Below, in pieces: positions 1 to 7,024 of a DNA stretch of 41,897 bases. The stretch's first letter is position 1. Each line of letters starts with the position of its first letter. Below the pieces are notes generated by a model, which saw only the letters and a program-made list of their open reading frames with translations, was not told where the DNA came from and made no database searches. The stretch comes from Anaerolineae bacterium (GTDB taxonomy: Bacteria > Chloroflexota > Anaerolineae > Promineifilales > Promineifilaceae). The position numbers were made by a program, and so were the translations under genes. The stretch is from positions 1-41,897 of the forward strand of contig JADLAX010000089.1 of NCBI GenBank assembly GCA_020848035.1, written 5' to 3'.

Positions 1-121
1 GAGTTGTTATGCAGGCTGCTCCCTGCGTTTTGGCGATGGGGTGATTCAATTGCCCCTACCGCTTTTTAGAGACATTCATTTTTCGCATTTTTGAGCCATT
101 TTGGCTCTGATTGCACAATAG

Positions 122-445
122 TTACGTTAGCAACCACAAAAACAAAGCTGCCAAGGAGAAAAAATTCGCCCATACGGGAAAGGTTGTAACGGTAATCAGG
201 AGAGCATAGGCAAATACGGCCATACCCGTGTCCCGAAATGAACCATGAATCAATTTGGGAACTTTCAGCGCAGGATTCCTTACTAGGGTTAGATTAAAGC
301 TGCTCATTAAACCATTCCCATAAAAGAGGATCACGTAAAAAATGAGGCTGTCAGCTTCTGTTGCCTGACGCCAAACAGCAAGCCTGTGAAGTACAAAAAA
401 GAGAACCGCAAATACAGCTGTTACGAAGAGGAGTTTCTTTTTCAT
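122..445 (-). CDS. Small membrane protein, unknown function
   Basis: This 107-aa protein is not recognised. It has an N-terminal hydrophobic segment (about residues 5-22), a second near 34-50, and a hydrophobic C-terminal half (about 73-107) that looks like one or two more membrane segments, so three or four in total. No catalytic motif is visible. The ATG is preceded by a GGGG run at short spacing. It lies 63 bp downstream of two other small membrane protein genes on the same strand, and all three are AT-richer than the rest of the window, which suggests shared transfer or a shared job. Confidence is for a real gene; the function is unknown. Confidence 0.6.
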   Translation of the reverse strand: MKKKLLFVTAVFAVLFFVLHRLAVWRQATEADSLIFYVILFYGNGLMSSFNLTLVRNPALKVPKLIHGSFRDTGMAVFAYALLITVTTFPVWANFFSLAALFLWLLT

Positions 446-508
446 CGTGCCCCAGTAAGAGGTGAGGATTCACCTCACCTCAACGATTTACACCTATCTC
501 TCTCTTGC

Positions 509-838
509 TTATTCTTTAGAACGAATAGTGACATAATTGGCAATGGGCATGATGATAGTCGCCAGAATACAGCCAATAAATGTGATAAAAAGGTTTGCGC
601 CAGAACCTGCATAAGGGAACAAAGCGCTCAAGCCGGAGAAGGTAAATAATATTGCACTGCTTCCCCAACCAACTATAGCTACAGTTAAGCCTCTACCTTT
701 TAACACAACTTTTTCCACTTTGGTCATTGGGCCAGAAGTTATTAAAGTGATTTTTAGCTGCTTGTTTTTTCGTGCATGCGCTATTAAGAGACAAAGAAAA
801 ATAGCACCGCCTAAATTAAATAGCCCAAATAAAATCAT
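509..838 (-). CDS. Small three-helix membrane protein, unknown function
   Basis: The protein has 109 aa from the ATG at 838, where GGAG sits 7 nt upstream. A GTG at 886 would add 16 polar residues and has only a weak AAGG site, so I prefer the ATG. Three hydrophobic stretches (about 2-20, 52-72 and 78-98 of the shorter form) predict a three-pass inner-membrane protein, with a Lys/Arg-rich loop between the first two. No family was recognised. If the longer GTG form is used, the gene starts 6 bp after the upstream gene ends, consistent with an operon. Confidence 0.6.
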   Translation of the reverse strand: MILFGLFNLGGAIFLCLLIAHARKNKQLKITLITSGPMTKVEKVVLKGRGLTVAIVGWGSSAILFTFSGLSALFPYAGSGANLFITFIGCILATIIMPIANYVTIRSKE

Positions 839-892
839 ATAATCACTCCAATTACCCCCTTCTCTGGCAAGGTGTTTGGCCAACACAAAACC

Positions 893-1321
893 TTACTGGC
901 TGTGGTCGGCGTACGGCCGTTCCCCAACCACCAAATTAGACAACCGGGGCTGGTAAAGGCACAGCAAACGGCAGCTAAACCCGATAAGCGTAGTCAACAA
1001 GTAAGCGACGATGAACAACGTGACCACACCACGCACTATCATCAATAATAGAACAATGATGGTGAGCAATTCACCAGGAAGGGTTCCCTGGGCAAACCCT
1101 CGGTACAAGTGCCACTGGTTGGTACGAAAGTAGCTGAAATTGATGCCACCCCAGCCGCAAATCAGAGCGCCGTACAGCTGTACAAAGCTTAGATCAGCCC
1201 CAGGCGACACATTCCCTAGCATCAATCTGGCAAACAGGTGGGGGAAGATCACAATCAGGAGGCCAACAATAAGGGAAGAAATGCCCTCTAGCGTAAGGAA
1301 GGTGTGTATAAATTTGCCCAT
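893..1321 (-). CDS. Four-helix membrane protein, unknown function
   Basis: This 142-aa protein has four hydrophobic segments (about 10-30, 45-62, 85-105 and 105-122) and a short polar tail. It loosely resembles small membrane proteins with an amphipathic entry helix, but I do not recognise a family. It appears to be first of a three-gene leftward run (893-1321, 509-838, 122-445). The ACGGCCGT palindrome common elsewhere occurs once in this run, at 913-920 near the 3' end. No clear ribosome binding site precedes the ATG. Confidence 0.6.
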   Translation of the reverse strand: MGKFIHTFLTLEGISSLIVGLLIVIFPHLFARLMLGNVSPGADLSFVQLYGALICGWGGINFSYFRTNQWHLYRGFAQGTLPGELLTIIVLLLMIVRGVVTLFIVAYLLTTLIGFSCRLLCLYQPRLSNLVVGERPYADHSQ

Positions 1322-1443
1322 GACAAAATCATAACGCGGATATCTGTTTTTGGGGAGTGGCTGCTCCAGGTTAGCGGAAGCGAGGAAAAAGGCCCCATGA
1401 ACAACTAACCATGGGTCTTAAGGATTTCGTGGGGTCTGGGCTG

Positions 1444-1503
1444 AAACGTGAAGCGTGAAACGTGATGGCCCCCTGGTCACGTTTCACGTTTCACGCATCA
1501 CGG
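1444..1503. repeat. GTGAAAC-word array with inverted arms
   Basis: A run of the 7-bp word (A/G)CGTGAA is followed by its reverse complement. Perfect 12-bp arms lie at 1454-1465 and 1477-1488. This is the main content of the 281-bp spacer 1322-1602 between two leftward genes. An RNA hairpin here could end transcription, but no U-run follows. The same word reappears at 10225-10276 and 19691-19738. Confidence 0.75.
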
Positions 1504-1602
1504 CCTGTAAACCCTCTGAATTCCCAAAGAGCCTTAACCGTTTACCTCCCAATTGACCAGTATTTCGGCCGTTCCCCCACCCCTGTCAGACCTCAACTTT
1601 AC

Positions 1603-2337
1603 CTACGCTGGCAAGCCAAACCACTGCGTCACCAGCGGGCTGTAAACCAGCCCCCAAAACAGGCGAATGAGCAGCGCCAGGCCAAAACCCAGCAGCCAAA
1701 AGAAGGGAACAGTGTGTTTGTGGGTGCGCTCACCCGGCCGCCAGAGCAGCGCCTCATCGACAAACAGCAGCGGCAGGGCGATGAAGCTGCTGTAGGCCAG
1801 CGTGTAGTAAGCCAGCACCAGCGGCGACAGCCAGAACGATGGGGAGAGGAGTACGGCCGTTAACACCCCCGTAAAAATCAACCCTTCCGTCAGGCTCTTG
1901 CCACCGGCAAAAAAGAACACCTCGCGGAACGTGGCCCGCGTTTGGCGGATCACCGCGTAGGAAACGAGGGCAATGGGGAGGTAGTCGCCCTGGGCCAGAA
2001 TGAACGAGGGGATCGTTTGCGGATGCACGCCGCCAATGCCCGCCCCGGTAACCGTCAGGCTGAGTTCGTACGTCATGCCAAAGAGCCAGACCAGGAAAAC
2101 GTAGACGGCAGGCGCACTCTTGCGCGAGAGGGGCAGCCGCGGCCACCCGTTGAACCGGGCATTGGTCCACAAGCCGCCTACCATCAGAATCAGCAGCACA
2201 ATCTCGGCAAACCAGTACGGCGATCTGGGCGCCGCATCACTGCCGAAGTTGAGCAGTTTAAAGCCGATCCCCAGCGCAATCCACCCCCGGACATTCCAGA
2301 TGCCCCGCCCCCAAAACGTTTCACGACTTTCCACCAT
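1603..2337 (-). CDS. Polytopic membrane protein, unknown function
   Basis: This 244-aa protein has about six hydrophobic segments, near residues 15-33, 40-56, 76-92, 120-138, 155-195 (two segments) and 210-232. The membrane-facing residues are rich in Leu, Phe and Trp. There is no recognised catalytic or transport signature. The ATG is preceded by GAGGGG at 5 nt. The 3' part carries ACGGCCGT at 1853-1860, so its base composition fits the host genome, unlike the three genes before it. It could be a CPBP-like or exosortase-like membrane protein, but I see no Glu-Glu or His motif that would support either. Confidence 0.65.
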   Translation of the reverse strand: MVESRETFWGRGIWNVRGWIALGIGFKLLNFGSDAAPRSPYWFAEIVLLILMVGGLWTNARFNGWPRLPLSRKSAPAVYVFLVWLFGMTYELSLTVTGAGIGGVHPQTIPSFILAQGDYLPIALVSYAVIRQTRATFREVFFFAGGKSLTEGLIFTGVLTAVLLSPSFWLSPLVLAYYTLAYSSFIALPLLFVDEALLWRPGERTHKHTVPFFWLLGFGLALLIRLFWGLVYSPLVTQWFGLPA

Positions 2338-2407
2338 TACCAGCCCCTCTTGTACGGTTGATTTTCCTGCTTGTACCGGGAAGTGGATGGAAAGTTACAG
2401 ATTGGCG

Positions 2408-3151
2408 TTAAAAAGGCAAATCTGGCCGCATGCTTTTCACCGCCCGCAGCAAAAAATCGAGCTGCTGGCGCTGCTCAAAATGGCGCAGCAGGGCGATCAC
2501 TTTCTCTGACTTGTTTTGCCCAGACAAATTCTCAAAATCCAGGTTCACGTCAAAGCAGAGGGTGCGGATGTCCGTTTCGTCCAGCCGTTCGGTGAGGAGT
2601 TGGCGAAGGTGGGCACGGGTGTGGGGAACGGCCGTTTCCTGCTGGTACAGCGTCAAATAGTCACGATTCAGCGCCACCAGCGCCGCTTCTGGACCCGCCT
2701 CCATTGGCTGGAGCGTCCACTCAAAACCGGCCCGGAAATTGCCCTCCACCCGGTTGGCAATCCAGTACACGGCAATCCGGTTGTGGAACAACTTGGTGCC
2801 CATCGGCCGGGGGTGGGGCTGCGTCACCGTCTGGCCCGGTGGCAGGATAAGGATGAACATCAATGCCTCGTGCTGCAACCCTTCAGTCCACTGGAAACGG
2901 CCGTTGCCCAGCGGCGTAGCCAGCGCATCGGGGCTGGCGGCAATCTCAATGATGTTGTTCGCCGTTTTGCGGTAAACGTAGGCCACGCCATCCCCCACCG
3001 CATCAAAATCAGCAGTCGGCCCCGACACGCTCCAGCGAACGCGCAGCAAATTGCCGTCTGGGTTTTCCACGTAATGGAGCTTGCCTATGAGCTGATCTTG
3101 CTCCAGGCGGCTGTCTAAAATGACGACCACAGGGGGATATTCGGGGGCCAC
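2408..3151 (-). CDS. Protein with C-terminal effector-associated (EAD-like) domain
   Basis: The 247-aa product starts at GTG (3151) with AAGGAG 6 nt upstream. Residues 1-170 look like a soluble beta-rich domain of unknown role. Residues 180-247 match the pattern of small death-like effector-associated domains: LRQLLTERLDETDIRTLCFD, then ENLSG, a Lys-containing turn, a helix with an Arg/Gln-rich end, and a closing RPD. Such EAD domains are known as adaptor modules in NTP-dependent conflict systems of Chloroflexota and cyanobacteria, pairing an effector with its sensor through like-with-like contacts. The exact EAD number is not certain by eye. No protease, NTPase or nuclease partner lies next door, so it may act in trans. 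Confidence 0.65.
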   Translation of the reverse strand: MAPEYPPVVVILDSRLEQDQLIGKLHYVENPDGNLLRVRWSVSGPTADFDAVGDGVAYVYRKTANNIIEIAASPDALATPLGNGRFQWTEGLQHEALMFILILPPGQTVTQPHPRPMGTKLFHNRIAVYWIANRVEGNFRAGFEWTLQPMEAGPEAALVALNRDYLTLYQQETAVPHTRAHLRQLLTERLDETDIRTLCFDVNLDFENLSGQNKSEKVIALLRHFEQRQQLDFLLRAVKSMRPDLPF

Positions 3152-3188
3152 GCAATTCTCCTTTTTGGCGGGACAAGCCTCAAGCGCA

Positions 3189-4451
3189 TTATTTTAACAC
3201 GAGATGGTCAGAAACCCGCTGCCGCAGCAGCGGCGTTTCAACTGCCGCCACATCGATCTGGGCTGCACCGAGGAACGACACAAACCGGGCAAAGCCGCGC
3301 GCCAGCGCCTGGGCAAAGGCTTCATCCTCGCCCAGAGCCGCCTCCTCCAGCCAAAAACCCAGGATGACAAAGGTGTTGGTGGTCCGGTCCAGCTTGCTGT
3401 CGAACCGCGCCACCAGTCGGTCGCCCCACAGCACCGGCAGGGTGTAGTAGCCAAACTGGCGCTTGTCTACCGGCTTGTACACCTCCCAGATGTAGTCGAA
3501 GCCAAACAACGTTTTGGCTCGCCCGCGTGCGCTCACCGGGTCCAGCGGGGCCAAAAAGATGGCCTCTTCGGTTGAGGTTGTATCCAGCGGTGCCCACGCC
3601 TCAGGCACCCGTCCCGCGCTCAAATCGTGCAGCAGCTGGGCGTCACGGGCCAGCATACAGTGCATGGCTCGCCAACCCTCCACCTTGACCTCAATGAGAT
3701 CGCCATCGGCTAACAGCGTTTGGTATATCTGCTGCTTCTTGCTGAGGGGCGCGCCGCGATGAAACGCATCTTGCGTGCGCTGCAAGCGCGACAGGCCCGC
3801 AAAGCTGACTTCTTTTTGGATCAAAAAGCGATTGGCTTCGGCCTCACTGCTTTCGCAAATCAGCGCCGCCGGGGCAACCATTTCGGTCAGGGCATAGACA
3901 CGCTCAAAGTTCTCCCGATGATGCGTCATCACTTCCCCGATGCGCCACAAATAATACAAAGCGAGCGAGCTGTCTTTGCGTCCGCGATAATTTTGCGTCC
4001 GTTTACGTACGGCCGTCTTGAAGTCGCGGTTGCTCACCGTACCCCGTTCACGCAAGATGGTGCGCATTTCCTCGATCGCTTCGGCATGCTCCAGGCCCAT
4101 TGTATGAATGCGCGAGTCGCAGTCCGGGCCATCATCTCGCTCGCGGTGCATCACCACGCGCCAATGCGGCAGTTCATCCATTGGTCGTACAGCCAGCCAG
4201 CCGCCCCAATCAAAAAAGCGGCGCTGCCCGTACGTCACTTCTTCCCACAATCCCGGTGTATAGTCCAAAACCCGGCTGTGCAGCATGATGTCCTGGCTGC
4301 GAGCAATAATTTGCAGCGGGTCGAGCTGCAAAAACTCAACTGCCTGCATGGCCTGCGCCGTACCATCCAGGCCGCGCCAGCGCCGCCCTGGCCACAAGCC
4401 TTGCTTACCCAAAATAAACCGGCGCGCGGTATCGCTGTCAATCGTCAACAT
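3189..4451 (-). CDS. YcaQ-type winged-helix DNA glycosylase (interstrand crosslink repair)
   Basis: This 420-aa protein belongs to the HTH_42/YcaQ family, whose members (E. coli YcaQ, Streptomyces AlkZ) unhook DNA interstrand crosslinks by cleaving N-glycosidic bonds. The family catalytic motif is visible as Gln42-Leu43-Asp44, the Q-x-D form of the YcaQ branch rather than the Q-x-Q form of AlkZ. The N-terminal winged-helix region and the conserved LAPLDP block near residue 300 also fit. The length is close to the usual 390-420 aa. The start ATG has AAGG upstream. It lies next to three DinB/ClbS-like genes, another family tied to genotoxin resistance, which suggests a DNA-protection role. Confidence 0.85.
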   Translation of the reverse strand: MLTIDSDTARRFILGKQGLWPGRRWRGLDGTAQAMQAVEFLQLDPLQIIARSQDIMLHSRVLDYTPGLWEEVTYGQRRFFDWGGWLAVRPMDELPHWRVVMHRERDDGPDCDSRIHTMGLEHAEAIEEMRTILRERGTVSNRDFKTAVRKRTQNYRGRKDSSLALYYLWRIGEVMTHHRENFERVYALTEMVAPAALICESSEAEANRFLIQKEVSFAGLSRLQRTQDAFHRGAPLSKKQQIYQTLLADGDLIEVKVEGWRAMHCMLARDAQLLHDLSAGRVPEAWAPLDTTSTEEAIFLAPLDPVSARGRAKTLFGFDYIWEVYKPVDKRQFGYYTLPVLWGDRLVARFDSKLDRTTNTFVILGFWLEEAALGEDEAFAQALARGFARFVSFLGAAQIDVAAVETPLLRQRVSDHLVLK

Positions 4452-4472
4452 ACTGTTTTCCTTCTGGCTAGT

Positions 4473-4577
4473 ACAGTCCGGCGGAAATCTACATAACGTT
4501 ATTATGACAAGTTGCCGGACTGTTTAAGTATTGCGCCTTCGTCAATAACCTTAGGCGAACTTTCGGGGCGCAATACT
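4473..4577. repeat. Two consecutive long-range inverted repeats in spacer
   Basis: Two perfect inverted repeats fill the spacer between the glycosylase and the first DinB-type gene. One has 10-bp arms at 4473-4482 and 4514-4523. The other has 11-bp arms at 4527-4537 and 4567-4577, the latter overlapping the stop codon of the DinB-type gene. They could form successive hairpins in the leftward transcript. Confidence 0.7.
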
Positions 4578-5106
4578 AGCTTTTCTTATCGTTGGCCTGA
4601 ATCACCCAACCGGGTGCGGCACCCACTTGCTGCCCCAGCAGCAGATTCAGCTGGGCGGCGTGCCCCGCCACGTGGCGCATGTTGTAGAGCAGCAACTCGG
4701 CAAAGGTGACCTCACCCCAGGGGAAACGGCACAGGCGCTGGGCTGTTTCGTCAGTCAGCGACTCGATGGTGGTGCGGCAGCGGTGGCGGCAGGTTTGCAG
4801 GTAGGATTGGAGCTGGGCTTTGGTGTACGGCCGTTCCGGCAGCGGCCCTTCGTCATGTTGCTCTACCAGCAGGAACGGCTCCGGCGGCACAAACCCTTCC
4901 TCGGACCCCGTCAGGTAAAGGTCCAGCCAGAACAGCGAATGGTAAACCACGTACCAGAACTCCGGCAGGAAAAAGCGTTCTTGTTCCGGCTCATCCCACA
5001 AACGCGCCTGCCATAGCTCGTCAGGGCAGGCACGCAGCGCGTTGTCCAGGTCATCAATCGCCGCACCAAACTGCTGCCAGATGATGGTTTTCCAGGGAAT
5101 GTTCAT
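4576..5106 (-). CDS. DinB-family four-helix metalloprotein
   Basis: This 176-aa protein of the DinB/YfiT superfamily has the metal-site pattern of one His early (His56, in YHSLF) and two later (His145 and His149, in HVAGH). Family members are metal-dependent hydrolases or thiol transferases acting on small electrophiles, but the substrate here is unknown. I chose ATG 5106, with AGGAGG 6 nt upstream, over the adjacent GTG. It is the last of three tandem DinB-type genes transcribed leftward after the 6214 and 5692 starts. The three share only fold-level similarity, so they look like diverged paralogues rather than recent copies. Confidence 0.8.
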   Translation of the reverse strand: MNIPWKTIIWQQFGAAIDDLDNALRACPDELWQARLWDEPEQERFFLPEFWYVVYHSLFWLDLYLTGSEEGFVPPEPFLLVEQHDEGPLPERPYTKAQLQSYLQTCRHRCRTTIESLTDETAQRLCRFPWGEVTFAELLLYNMRHVAGHAAQLNLLLGQQVGAAPGWVIQANDKKS

Positions 5107-5138
5107 CACACGCCTCCTATGATTTGTTCAAACGCGGA

Positions 5139-5184
5139 GTCCGCATCCTCAGATGCGGACGGTGGGCATCTGAGGATGCCCACT
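5139..5184. repeat. Composite palindrome between DinB-type genes
   Basis: The 14-bp word GCATCCTCAGATGC at 5143-5156 is followed by its exact reverse complement at 5166-5179, and each copy is itself a near-palindrome. It lies in the spacer between two leftward DinB-type genes and could act as an mRNA hairpin. Its word is unlike those of neighbouring spacers. Confidence 0.65.
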
Positions 5185-5197
5185 CCTCAACAAGTGG

Positions 5198-5692
5198 TTA
5201 CGGGTGGTCGTAAACATAGAAGATGAAATCTTGAGACACGGTCTCGACGCCCAGGTCGTTGAGCTGACGCAGAATTTGGGCGCGGTGGTCGGTGGCGTGG
5301 TTCACTACGTGCAGCAGCACCTGCCAGACGATGAGGTTTTGGTCTTCGTCCGGCTCGTGGATCGGCCGGGTGAACAGCATCTCGTCCTGCAAATTGGCCA
5401 GGTAGGTGCGCACTTTTTGCTCCACCCGGTCCCAATGGGCGCGAATGGCGGCCCGGTCGTCCTCGTCAGCAGCTTCAGGCAGGGGGTCAAACGGTTCCAT
5501 GTTTTGCAGTTCGCTGAACCAGACGTCGTCTACGTCTAGCAGGTGCACAATCTGGTCGCGCACGGAGCCACGCGAATAAGCCGCTGCCTGCACAAACTGC
5601 GCGTAAGGCAGTGCCGCGATGTAGCGATCCCACAGGCGGCGATTTTCGGCAAAGTGGTAGTTGTAGAAGTAGCGAAAAGCCTCTGCATTCAT
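5198..5692 (-). CDS. DinB-family four-helix metalloprotein
   Basis: This 164-aa DinB superfamily protein has His50 (QIVHLLD) and the C-terminal NHATDHRAQI block with His132 and His136, the three usual metal ligands. The start ATG has AAGGAG 8 nt upstream, and that site lies at the end of the preceding gene, so translation is probably coupled. The length is typical of the family. It sits between the ClbS-like gene (5705-6214) and another DinB-type gene (4576-5106). The likely role is modification or detoxification of a small reactive compound using a thiol; the sequence does not show which. Confidence 0.85.
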   Translation of the reverse strand: MNAEAFRYFYNYHFAENRRLWDRYIAALPYAQFVQAAAYSRGSVRDQIVHLLDVDDVWFSELQNMEPFDPLPEAADEDDRAAIRAHWDRVEQKVRTYLANLQDEMLFTRPIHEPDEDQNLIVWQVLLHVVNHATDHRAQILRQLNDLGVETVSQDFIFYVYDHP

Positions 5693-5704
5693 GGGGCAGT
5701 CTCC

Positions 5705-6214
5705 TTACGCGGCTTCATTTTTGGCTAACCAGGCGCGGATGTCTGGCTCGTGATCATCGTGGAAATGGTCAAAAAACTCCCCCGCGACAAAGCGCTGATC
5801 ACCCAAATAGACAAGATGGTAAACCCTTTCCCCGTGGTGCACGTCCTCAATCCGCACGTCGTCGGGCAGGGCTTCGAGGATGGCCAGGAGCTGCTGAATT
5901 TGGTGGTGGGTTTCGGCCAGGATTTCGGACAACGGCCGTTCCCTATTCCGCTCATAAATCCAGGCATTGATCTCGTCGTCCTCTTTGAGAGCTGCGGGCC
6001 AGGGCCGCGGCGGCTGGGGTTCGCCGCGCAGCGCCGCCTGCAGCGGGCCAAGGAGCGATGGGTGCCAGCCACTCATGTGGGCCAGGATGTCCTTCATCGA
6101 CCAATGCGCCGCTACACCGGGCAGCTCCATGCGCCCCGGGCCAATCTCCTCCAGCAGTGCCCGAAACTGGCGGTGCTCCTCTTTCAACCATTCGATTAGT
6201 TCATGTTTGTCCAT
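5705..6214 (-). CDS. ClbS/DfsB-like four-helix protein
   Basis: This 169-aa protein of the ClbS/DfsB branch of the DinB fold shows the hallmark WSMKDILAHMSGWH (residues 38-51), the middle INAWIYERNRERPL block, and a His-rich C-terminal helix (His150, His152, His155). In E. coli, ClbS is a cyclopropane hydrolase that protects the colibactin producer from its own genotoxin. Homologues in non-producers are of unknown substrate. The ATG has AAGGAG 6 nt upstream. It is the first gene of the three-gene DinB-type run, 12 nt before the next, so they are probably co-transcribed. Confidence 0.8.
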   Translation of the reverse strand: MDKHELIEWLKEEHRQFRALLEEIGPGRMELPGVAAHWSMKDILAHMSGWHPSLLGPLQAALRGEPQPPRPWPAALKEDDEINAWIYERNRERPLSEILAETHHQIQQLLAILEALPDDVRIEDVHHGERVYHLVYLGDQRFVAGEFFDHFHDDHEPDIRAWLAKNEAA

Positions 6215-6235
6215 GTGCTACTCCTTCGAAAATAG

Positions 6236-6419
6236 GCCGCGGATTGCGCGGATTAACGCGGATGAAATTTAGTAAATCTGCGAAATCTGCTGATTTTTCA
6301 TTCATGGTGGTCGGCAACAGCCGGTGTCGTCTCCTTCGAAAATAATTTAACGCAGAGACGCGGAGTCGCAGAGAAAAATCTGTGTAATCTGCGAAATCTG
6401 TGGATTTTCATTGATGGTG
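6236..6419. repeat. AATCTGCG-word spacer repeats
   Basis: The 255-bp spacer upstream of the ClbS-like gene holds two copies of a block made of 9-bp words (AAATCTGCG, AAATCTGTG, TAATCTGTGG), ending in TTTTCATT-ATGGTGG (around 6274-6310 and 6378-6422). A GCGGATT array lies before them at 6236-6262, and an ACGCAGAGACGCGGAG run at 6350-6375. I see no gene here. The same words recur at 18190-18265, 21276-21306, 22246-22297 and 24646-24693. Confidence 0.7.
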
Positions 6420-6469
6420 GCTTCGACGTGAGCTCAGCCGAACGTTGAGCCTGCGCTCATGAACTCGCC

Positions 6470-6883
6470 TCAGTGAGCAATCTCCCAAATGTGGCCGCCG
6501 GGGTCCATAAAGCTGGCGGTGCGAATGCCCCACGGCCGATCCATCGGACCATTGAGCAGCTTCACGCCGCGCGCCACCAGTTGGGCGCACATCGTATCTA
6601 CGTCGTTGACTGGGATGGTAAACACCAGGCGGTGCCCCGCCTCGCGGCTGGCAACCCGGGCTGGTTCGATGAGTTCGGGAGCGGCCGTTGTTTCCAGCAG
6701 ATTGATCAGCGTGTTGCCAAATTGAAACACAGCCGAAGCGTCATCCTCATAATACACCGGCAGGCCAAAAACCACCTGGTAAAACAGTTTTGCGACGGAC
6801 AGCTCCTCCACAAACAAAGTAATGGCGCTGATGCCCTTGGGCCACGCCGCTTCCGATGCACTTGTTTCGTCTGGATTGCCCAT
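6470..6883 (-). CDS. VOC-fold (glyoxalase/bleomycin-resistance) protein
   Basis: I start this 137-aa vicinal-oxygen-chelate protein at the ATG at 6883, because AAGGAG lies 6 nt upstream. An upstream start would add 16 residues translated from the repeated leader. It has the paired beta-alpha-beta-beta-beta modules: a first near SAITLFVEELSVAKLFY and a second ending FMDPGGHIWEIAH, where Glu is the usual second-module metal ligand. The substrate cannot be read from sequence: VOC proteins include dioxygenases, glutathione transferases and drug-sequestering proteins. It has its own promoter with operator-like repeats (6902-7018), so it is probably induced by a specific signal. Confidence 0.85.
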   Translation of the reverse strand: MGNPDETSASEAAWPKGISAITLFVEELSVAKLFYQVVFGLPVYYEDDASAVFQFGNTLINLLETTAAPELIEPARVASREAGHRLVFTIPVNDVDTMCAQLVARGVKLLNGPMDRPWGIRTASFMDPGGHIWEIAH

Positions 6884-6901
6884 TTTTTCTCCTTGCCTAT
6901 C

Positions 6902-6935
6902 AGAGTGGGTCCATCTTAAAGAGTGACCCACTCTT
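6902..6935 (-). promoter_or_regulatory. AGAGTG inverted repeats in the leader of the VOC gene
   Basis: Perfect 10-bp arms (AGAGTGGGTC at 6902-6911, GACCCACTCT at 6925-6934) overlap a tighter palindrome, AAGAGTG-ACC-CACTCTT, at 6919-6935. The block ends about 8 nt before the ribosome binding site. It could be a repressor operator or a leader hairpin that controls translation of the VOC gene. Confidence 0.5.
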
Positions 6936-6989
6936 TGTCAGCACATTTTTGACGGTTGTTAAAAGCTGGTTTGTAGTTTAATCCAGGCA

Positions 6990-7018
6990 ATTTTAGAATA
7001 TATGTTCTAAATCGTCAA
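6990..7018 (-). promoter_or_regulatory. Sigma-70-like promoter with palindromic operator in its spacer
   Basis: Reading leftward, TTGACG (7018-7013), a 17-bp spacer and TAAAAT (6995-6990) make a good promoter. A perfect inverted repeat TTTAGAA-N6-TTCTAAA spans 6992-7011, covering the spacer and the -10 box. Bound protein would block RNA polymerase. On the leftward strand the core reads GAAC-N4-ATTC, one base off the GAAC-N4-GTTC form of Gram-positive LexA boxes, so SOS control is possible but unproven. Confidence 0.55.
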
Positions 7019-7024
7019 TGGATG

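Noticed and set aside
93..107. GAGCCA-TTT-TGGCTC hairpin as terminator of the first gene
   Set aside because: The stem is short, and on the leftward strand it is followed by an A-rich rather than T-rich run.
1942..3118. Plus-strand open frames opposite the 244-aa membrane protein and EAD-like genes
   Set aside because: The leftward genes have ribosome binding sites and sensible protein composition; the plus-strand frames do not.
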